NCBI GenBank assembly: GCA_963930655.1
Contig: OZ005601.1
Location: 13,450,001 to 13,514,000, forward strand
Source: Myrica gale
Lineage: Eukaryota; Streptophyta; Magnoliopsida; Fagales; Myricaceae
Direction of reading: 5' to 3'
DNA: 64,000 nt
Shown here: piece by piece, positions 57,914 through 64,000 of the stretch
Numbering within the stretch: position 1 is the first letter of the stretch
How the letters are laid out: every line of letters starts with the position of its first letter
The notes under the pieces: generated by a model
What the model was told of the DNA's origin: nothing
Databases searched by the model: none
The model's input: the letters and a program-made list of their open reading frames with translations, nothing else
Translations under genes and position numbers: made by a program

Positions 57914-59263
57914 ACCCATCGATTCGCATAGCTTCACACTCCCGAGCTTCACACAGTAACTGGACTCATAAGCCCATGCCCCCACAAACCGATCACCCCA
58001 AATCACGAAACGATCTAGTCAGCCATAAACATGTAGGGCTGTGCTGGGCGGGACGTGGGGGCGGGACGTGGGGCATTTCCCAAACATGTACCCTGATGAC
58101 TTCAACATAATGCAACATGATGACGTTTGAACTTCGTCTTGCATGTGATCATGACACCTCGTGAGATCATCAAGTTATCGTCATTTACTCCTTGAGAATA
58201 AGGTCACGTCCGACATCGGTTGGGCTCGAGCTCTATTATCCACACTTTTGGACCCTACCCTGAGAGAGCTTCTTCCAGATGCAGAATACACTACAAAAAA
58301 AATTGACTATAGATGGGGTGCCTATTTTTTTTTTTAGTTTAATAGATAAAAATATTATTTAGCCTATAGATGGGGTGCTTTTTTTTTCTAAATAAACATT
58401 GTAATTACTGCCAAGAAAAAAAAACATTGTAATTACCATATAGATGAAAATTTAAGGTGAAAATCAAAGATTGTCGCCCGAGAGAATGATTACACAAATA
58501 CAAGAAATATGAATGTTCCCCTCTAAATTTTCAGAGAATGCCCACCAAGAGAATGGTTATACGAATACAAGAAATAAGAATGTTTCCCTCTAAAATTTTA
58601 GAGAATGCCCACTGAGCAATTTGATGAGAAAATTCATTAACCTCTCTCGTAACATAAGAAAACTCTCAATACTCTCAAGACCAAGCTAATCTACGAATTG
58701 AAACCAATCTTATCCATTCCATAGATGGGTTGCCAAAAGTCACGTTTTCCTATACTTGTTTTGAAAGCAAATTAAAGGGGTGGATTTGATAATCACACAA
58801 CTGTCCCTAATACTTTCAGAGAGATTTTAGGAAGATTGTTCGGTATAGAAAGATCCATGACAGCTAATTAGTTTGAAAGTTTAAACTGTGTGATTGAAGT
58901 TAATGTGTACCGTAGAAAATCACGGGCTGAGTTCCTGAATTGGGCCACGGGTCAAACATCCGCGTTTTGACTGCGGTACATAGACAATTAATGATCATTA
59001 GCATGTTACAGAAACTAATCTCCATCTCCTCGTCGGCTCTCCTTTGAGAATCCAAACTGGGGGACTTTACTTTTACCGGATAAAAAACAAAAACACAAGA
59101 TGCATCAAAGCCTTCTCTTTTGACCCCCCCTTGTTTTAAACTCGATCGTAGATCATCCCTACTTTTCTTCCTTCCTTAATTTGTGTAGGCTGCGCCTTCA
59201 TCCGTTTGTAGTTTCAAGCAATCAAATTCACATTTTTGGGTGCTTTTGTTTGGGATTAATACA
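57914..59263. other. Intergenic; 5' flank of the DUF1442 gene
   Basis: At 58289 CACTACAAAAAAAATTGAC is a CACTA-type terminus with no partner end recognized. Two related 70-bp stretches near 58480 and 58545 share AATGATTACACAAATACAAG-like sequence, a degenerate tandem duplication. No gene is visible. I could not place a TATA box confidently. Confidence 0.5.
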
Positions 59264-60493
59264 ATGAAGGAATGGTCTGCGACATCTGCTACAAAAGCTT
59301 ATCTTGAGACTCTCAAACTGGTATGCTTAGTGATACTTCACATTTTCTCCTCTCTTTTTATGCCCTTTGGTTTCGATTAGAATAATGAACGCAATCCATG
59401 ATTAGTATCTGTTTTTGATGTCCTTTTCTTGATTCGTTTTTCCATATGGTAGAAAGAAAGAGTCAAGGATCTTTTAGATAAACGGCTTCCTATATACACA
59501 TACTAGGAAACAACTCTGTAGATTGAAGAAGTGGAAGATTATATATACATGACATTTTGCTGACTCATTTCTCCACCTGCCCCTTGTCCTGATCCTATGA
59601 ATAGGGATTTCCTGTGAACAAACAATTTGCAATTCCGATACAGAAATACGAACTTATTTTCTTTTCTCTTCAGTTAATTATTCGCAGCTAAAACATCATC
59701 AAATCAAAACTGTCGTATGTTGTCTCATAGAAGCTGTCAGAACAGACGTTTCACTGTACACGCAACTTTCACAGACCATTGTTGTATAGCTAATTAACTT
59801 ACTTTAACTTTTCTTCAGTGTAAGAATCGCAAGAGACAATGCGACTCAAGGAAGACACAAGAACTTGGCAGCAGTGAATTTGTGTCAGCCCTAGCAGCAG
59901 GCATGAAATCAAAACTCATAGTGGAGGTGACATCTGGTGTTTCCCATTCAACAATAGCCTTAGCAGCTGCTGCACGACAAACTGGGGGGAGACTGGTGTG
60001 TATTCTCCCGGAGCCAGAACTTGCTGAATCGAAAAAAGCAATTAAAGACTTGGGTCTTAAGGACCTGGTGGAATTCAGAACTGGAGACCCATCCAAGCTG
60101 CTGCTCAATTATAAAAAAATTGACTTCTCTCTCGTTGATTGCAAGAACGATGACTACACTAAGTTGCTAAAGTTACTCGACGTGAATCCTAGAAGGTCAG
60201 TGGTGGTGGCAAACAACTTAGTGGACAAGGACAGAGGGTTGGAAGGCCATCTGACAGGAATGGACGAGAATGTGGATGTGAGATCTCTGAAGCATCCTAT
60301 AGGGAAAGGTATGGAGGTTACTATGATTAGCAGAAAGGAGGAGATTGATCCGAGCGGCAGGGATGCTGGTGGTCGTTCTGCAGTGGGGATAAGAAGTGGT
60401 TCGATGAAGGGGAATGGTAAGAGCAAATGGGTCGTCAAGGTTGATGAGGACAGTGGTGAGGAACATATTTTCCGGGTGCCTAAATCAGTTTAG
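59264..60493 (+). CDS. DUF1442 family protein
   Basis: Two exons, 59264-59320 (19 codons) and 59819-60493, encode 243 residues. The first reads MKEWSATSATKAYLETLKL, the usual start of plant DUF1442 proteins (compare At2g45360, At5g62280). The donor is CTG|GTATGC and the acceptor TTTTCTTCAG|TGT, phase 0. The second exon carries EFVSALAAGMKSKLIVEVTS, RLVCILPEPE and VVVANNL, consistent with the SAM-methyltransferase-like Rossmann fold assigned to this family; no activity is established. An internal GTG at 59882 also opens the second exon's frame, but the spliced ATG start fits the family better. The C-terminus is a basic, Gly/Ser-rich linker and a conserved-looking EEHIFRVPKSV. The gene looks intact. 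Confidence 0.92.
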
Positions 60494-60712
60494 ACTTTGC
60501 TCGGTACTAGCAAAGCCAATACTGTGCTTCAAAAGGTTTTGGCCGAAGTTAATTTTCTCTTTGGTGTCTCATTCTCATGAAATCGCTGATCAGAAGCTAA
60601 TGCTGCATGTAGACCCCAAGTTAGCCTATTAATCTATCTGAGTGCTTCTCCCAATTGTCGTACATATATGGGGGCTATCGGATGACGAAAATGCAGGTCT
60701 TTGGGAGATGGA

Positions 60713-60983
60713 TATTAGAATTCACACAATATGTGAAAGGTGGACATAACTCAACTCCAAAAGACGTCTTGAGGAGTGAGGGATGTCACAACCATATAAG
60801 GAGCATATTTACTAGTTTCTCTTGCTATGTGGGACTTCCAACACACCCCCTCATGTGTGGCGGGAGGACATCCAAGCCAACATGTGGAAACGGAAACGGG
60901 TGACGGTGGACCACAAACCTCCTCTGATACCATATTAGAATTTACACAAAATGTGAAAGGTGGGCCTAACTCAGCTCCAAAAG
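60713..60983 (-). mobile_element. TRIM (terminal-repeat retrotransposon in miniature), truncated
   Basis: Read on the minus strand: an LTR end (60983 to 60933) finishing TGTAAATTCTAATA, a primer-binding site TGGTATCAGAGG (60932-60921), a short interior, then a complete LTR (60843-60713) starting TGTTGGAAGTCCCACATAGC. The interior is only about 77 bp. The upper LTR is cut after about 51 bp by the CACTA-like element at 60984. Confidence 0.75.
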
Positions 60984-62069
60984 GCTCAAAAAATGCCGCA
61001 AAACTTTTACAGGCGGTTTTTTACCAGCGTTTTCCGACCGCTGTCTTTTCTCCGCCGGGGAATGTCTTCAACATTATTTTTTATAAACGTTAGTGATTCC
61101 CTACCTTTTAACAACTGTCGCTTAGCGGTGTTTTCAAACCGCTGGTAATTCCCTAGCTTACAACAGTGATTTATTTAGCGGCGTTTCCCTGCTTATAGCA
61201 ACGATTTTTAACAGTATTTTTAAAAACGCTGACGTTTTCCCGCTTATAGCAGCGTTTGTATAAAATGCTGGCGTTTTCCTGATTTACAACAACGTTTTTT
61301 TAGCGGCGTTTTTAAAATCGCTGGCGTAGGCCAAAAAAATGTTGCTATAGGTTTTAGCAGCGTTTTTTAGCGTCGTCTAATCTGAAACGTTGTTATAGGC
61401 CAAAAAGACTTACACCAACATTTTTTTAGCCGACCGCCGCTATATTCCCGCCTGGATAGGTTTTAGCACCGGTTTTAGAAAACGCCGCTATAGACCCATC
61501 TTTTTTTGTAGAAAAACGTTGCAACATCTATATTTATTACAACAACTGCATTTTTAATTTGTAATACAAATTTACTTTAATAACCATTATTCATTAATGT
61601 AAAAACCTAAGAACAAAGATAATAAAACAAATATAATTCATCATTGATTAAATAATCAAGTCTTACAACACGATTCTACAAGTTTCTAACATAAAATAAA
61701 AATAACTTTAATCCTAGAATTAGCAAAAGTAGCTTCAATACACCATCAGCACCTTCCATGTTGTTCTATCCAGGTTGTTGCCTCTTGACCTTTCTCAGCA
61801 ACGACAACCTTTGCTTGAGCAAATTCTCGAGCTTAAATTTCAAATGATGCACTAGTTTTCTCTGAATTAGAAGTTGCTTCAGAAACTATTGACTGTGCGA
61901 TTGTCTCGTGAAAAATAAGTTTAGACCTCTCTTGATCAGCTCGACAAAAAATCGCAGAGGCAAGCTCATATTGATTTAGAACATCAGCAAATCTCTGGAA
62001 CATAAATTTTGTAAATTCAAGATAAAGCTTAAAATTAAAAGGACAAATTAGAAAAGATCATTTCTTTTA

Positions 62070-62463
62070 GGGATAAATACACTTTGCCCCTTTGTTTTTG
62101 GGGTCATTTACACTTTGCACCCCGATGTTTTATTTTTGATAAATTGGACCCATTATCTTCCACATTTTTGCAATATGGACCCCGTACCCGATTTAGCCGT
62201 CTAAATTGACGGATTTTGACAACACGTGAACCGGTCGACCGCTACAAAGGTAACGTTAGAGGCATGACAAGCCAGTCAACCGCTTCATGTAGCGGTCGAC
62301 CAGTACATGTGTTGATGAAATCCGTCAATTTGGACGACAAATTAGGTACGGGGTCCAGATTGCAAAAATGTGAAAGATAATAGATCCAATGTATCAAAAA
62401 TAAAACATCGGGGTGCAAAGTGTAAATGACCCCAAAGATAAGGAGGCAAAGTGTATTTATCCC
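62070..62463. mobile_element. Mutator-type foldback MITE, 394 bp
   Basis: GGGATAAATACACTTTGCCC and, reversed, GGGATAAATACACTTTGCCT begin near-perfect inverted arms sharing TGGGGTCATTTACACTTTGC and ACCCCGATGTTTTATTTTTG. The 9-bp flanks are TTTCTTTTA (62061-62069) and TTTATTTTA (62464-62472), one mismatch. It has the same family ends and nearly the same length as the element at 12372. The loop holds GGTCGACCGCTAC and its inverted partner GTAGCGGTCGACC. Confidence 0.9.
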
Positions 62464-63001
62464 TTTATTTTAAGTAGCTGAAATACTTGGAGCTGTACTC
62501 TGTCATACCTCAAGTGAAGATTCAATCGCTGGTAGAGTGGCCAAAAAAAATCATGATGTTCCTGCTCATGATTAAAGGGCAATAACAAAAATCTTTTAAG
62601 TCGCTGACAAAAATATGATTGACAAGATACTCCATATGCCGTGACATATGATACTCATGGTGAGGTATGACCACGATACTCTAGCAATGTACTCCAAATA
62701 AAGTTAAGGAAAATGACCACGATACCTGGCCATATTATAATATAAAGAAAAGAGGATCCACCAACTTATCACAATCTTGCACATGCAACATCTATCCACA
62801 ACAAGTTTCCCGCTTATCTAATTCTCAATAATTAATGTTATACCCTAACAGTTATGATTCAGAATGCACCTTCTTTTGGTTGCTTTCCATTCATTTTGAA
62901 GTAGTCAAAATTGAACATATGGAACTTGTAGAGTACTAAGGATTAGAGCAATTAGCATATTGACAGTAATGTACCACGGATGACATAATTATAACATATA
63001 C

Positions 63002-63269
63002 CTGTATCCAGCCGGAAAGAATAAAGGAAATGGTTCAAATATATTTATGTTATCATATCGAGGAGGAGACTCCACACTCATACTTTCTTGAAGAGCTTTG
63101 GCAAGTTGTTCATCTTCCTTCAATTGAGCTTTAGTGAGATATTCATCTTCTTCATATCGATCTTTAGGGAGATGTTCATCTTCTTCGGATAGAGCTTTCA
63201 TGAGATGTTCATCTTCTTCAAATAGAGCTTTCATGAGATGTTCATCCTCCTCTGATTCAAGTTCATCAT
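63002..63269 (-). pseudogene. Captured DA1/DAR exon with ubiquitin-interacting motifs
   Basis: The exon lies between an acceptor (TTTTTCTTAG, ending at 63270) and a donor (GATACAG|GTATAT at 63001/63002). It encodes five tandem acidic units of 11-12 residues of the form EEDEHLMKALF, ending in EDEQLAKALQES, a ubiquitin-interacting motif. VESPPRYDNINIFEPFPLFF and PAGYR follow, the spacer before the LIM domain of plant DA1 and DA1-related ubiquitin receptors, which restrict organ growth. The LIM and peptidase domains are absent and no next exon is visible. The frame is open from an ATG at 63348 in flanking element sequence. It is most likely a captured exon; a deleted native gene is the alternative. 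Confidence 0.75.
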
Positions 63270-63738
63270 CTAAGAAAAATAAAACATGAAACTCCCACCC
63301 ACCAATTAATTCCATATAAACGCTGCTGAAAGTCACATATAACGGCACTTTTTATGACCGTTGTTAAAAAAACCGCAGTTAAATAATTTCATTGTTTTTT
63401 AACAGCGGTATTTATAACAACGGTTAAGACAAACGCCGTTGAAAGTGACCTATAGCGGCACTCTTTATGACCGTTGTTATAACAACCGCTGTCAAAAACT
63501 TCATTATGTTTTAACAATAATTTTTTTAACGGCGATCACGAAAAATGCTGTCAAAAGTCACCTATAGCGGCGCTTTTTATGACCGCCTGCAAAAAACTGC
63601 TGTTAAAAACTTCATTGCCTTTTAACGACGGTCTTTGTAACGGCAACCATTACAAACGCCGCTATAGGTGACTTTTGATGGCATTTTCGTGACCGCAGTT
63701 AAAAAGATCGCTGTTAAAACTCGGTTTTTTTATAGTGA

Positions 63739-64000
63739 ATCAATTTCATTACATTTAGTCCGTTAACTATCAATAGTACACTAAATTTGAGGGTAAAACC
63801 GTAATTTCATTGATAAAATATCATTTTATGTCCAAATTAACAGTGAATGGTGCAAAGTGTCAGAATTCTAATATTTGATGAGCTAAAAATGTATTTAAGT
63901 AAGTCTACCAAAATTCATCAACAACCCTCTACATAGATCGATCTTATGGTTGATATATAGGATAAATAGATTATTTGGGACAATTTTAACTGTCAAATCT
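63739..64000. other. Right edge, AT-rich
   Basis: AATGGTGCAAAGTGTCAGAA near 63845 resembles the arms of the 12372/62070 MITE family, so half of a decayed copy may lie here. GGGACAATTTTAACTGTC near the end resembles 2829-2850. No gene is present. Confidence 0.4.

Larger units (their letters stand above)
60984..63738. mobile_element. CACTA-like element 4 (2.75 kb) carrying a DA1 exon
   Basis: The right end reads TTTTTTTATAGTG (reversed CACTATAAAAAAACCGAG). GC-rich subterminal repeats fill 60990-61510 (AACCGCTGGTAA, AGCGTTTT) and 63330-63735 (CTATAGCGGC, TGACCGTTGTTA). The left terminus lacks a clean CACTA. The interior at 61510-61700 matches CACTA 3 at 20780-20960. An internal minus-strand ORF piece (about 61780-62005, with RFADVLNQYELASAIFCRAD) may be CACTA-encoded. 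It is non-autonomous. Confidence 0.62.

Noticed and set aside
59815-60466. Minus-strand ORFs opposite the DUF1442 gene
   Set aside because: Antisense shadows of the real second exon.

Overview
The window is nuclear DNA of a flowering plant, most likely a woody eudicot. The signs are GT-AG introns, plant-specific families (ATL20-type GUB_WAK protein, WSD acyltransferase, DUF1442, chloroplast DUF212 protein), AT-rich spacers, and dense plant transposons (Copia, CACTA, Mutator-like, hAT, LINE, TRIM). I would not name a genus.

Host genes are few and widely spaced. An ATL20/21/22-type first exon lies on the minus strand at 441-1113. A two-exon plastid DUF212 (YuiD-like, PAP2-related) gene lies on the minus strand at 3870-8321 and has a 3.6 kb intron. 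A complete seven-exon wax ester synthase/diacylglycerol acyltransferase (WSD) gene lies on the plus strand at 40173-43227, and a two-exon DUF1442 gene on the plus strand at 59264-60493. Nothing suggests that these four genes act in one pathway.

The rest is layered mobile DNA. At 9.7-19.9 kb a LINE 3' end is split by a 9.6 kb CACTA element, which holds two Mutator-type MITEs, a hairpin of about 1 kb and decayed transposon ORFs. At 20.3-22.0 kb there are CACTA and hAT remnants. At 22.2-24.6 kb a 2.4 kb TIR element with a 9-bp target duplication carries a receptor-kinase fragment. At 25.4-30.5 kb a 5.1 kb TIR element, also with an exact 9-bp duplication, carries pieces of NOP58, a RAN1-type copper ATPase and a laccase, some with introns. 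At 33-39.6 kb a Copia element has its reverse-transcriptase active-site codons split by a solo LTR. At 43.8-57.9 kb four elements are nested: a TIR element with a phenylalanine ammonia-lyase fragment contains a Copia element, which contains a CACTA element, which contains a 1.5 kb Pack-MULE carrying the start of a GLCAT14-type glycosyltransferase. At 61.0-63.7 kb a CACTA-like element carries a DA1-type ubiquitin-interacting exon.

The main discovery is this density of gene-fragment capture by DNA transposons. At least seven host-gene fragments sit in five elements, and most borders are supported by target-site duplications readable in the sequence. Every captured copy is broken or partial. The GLCAT14 and DA1 pieces keep the longest open frames.
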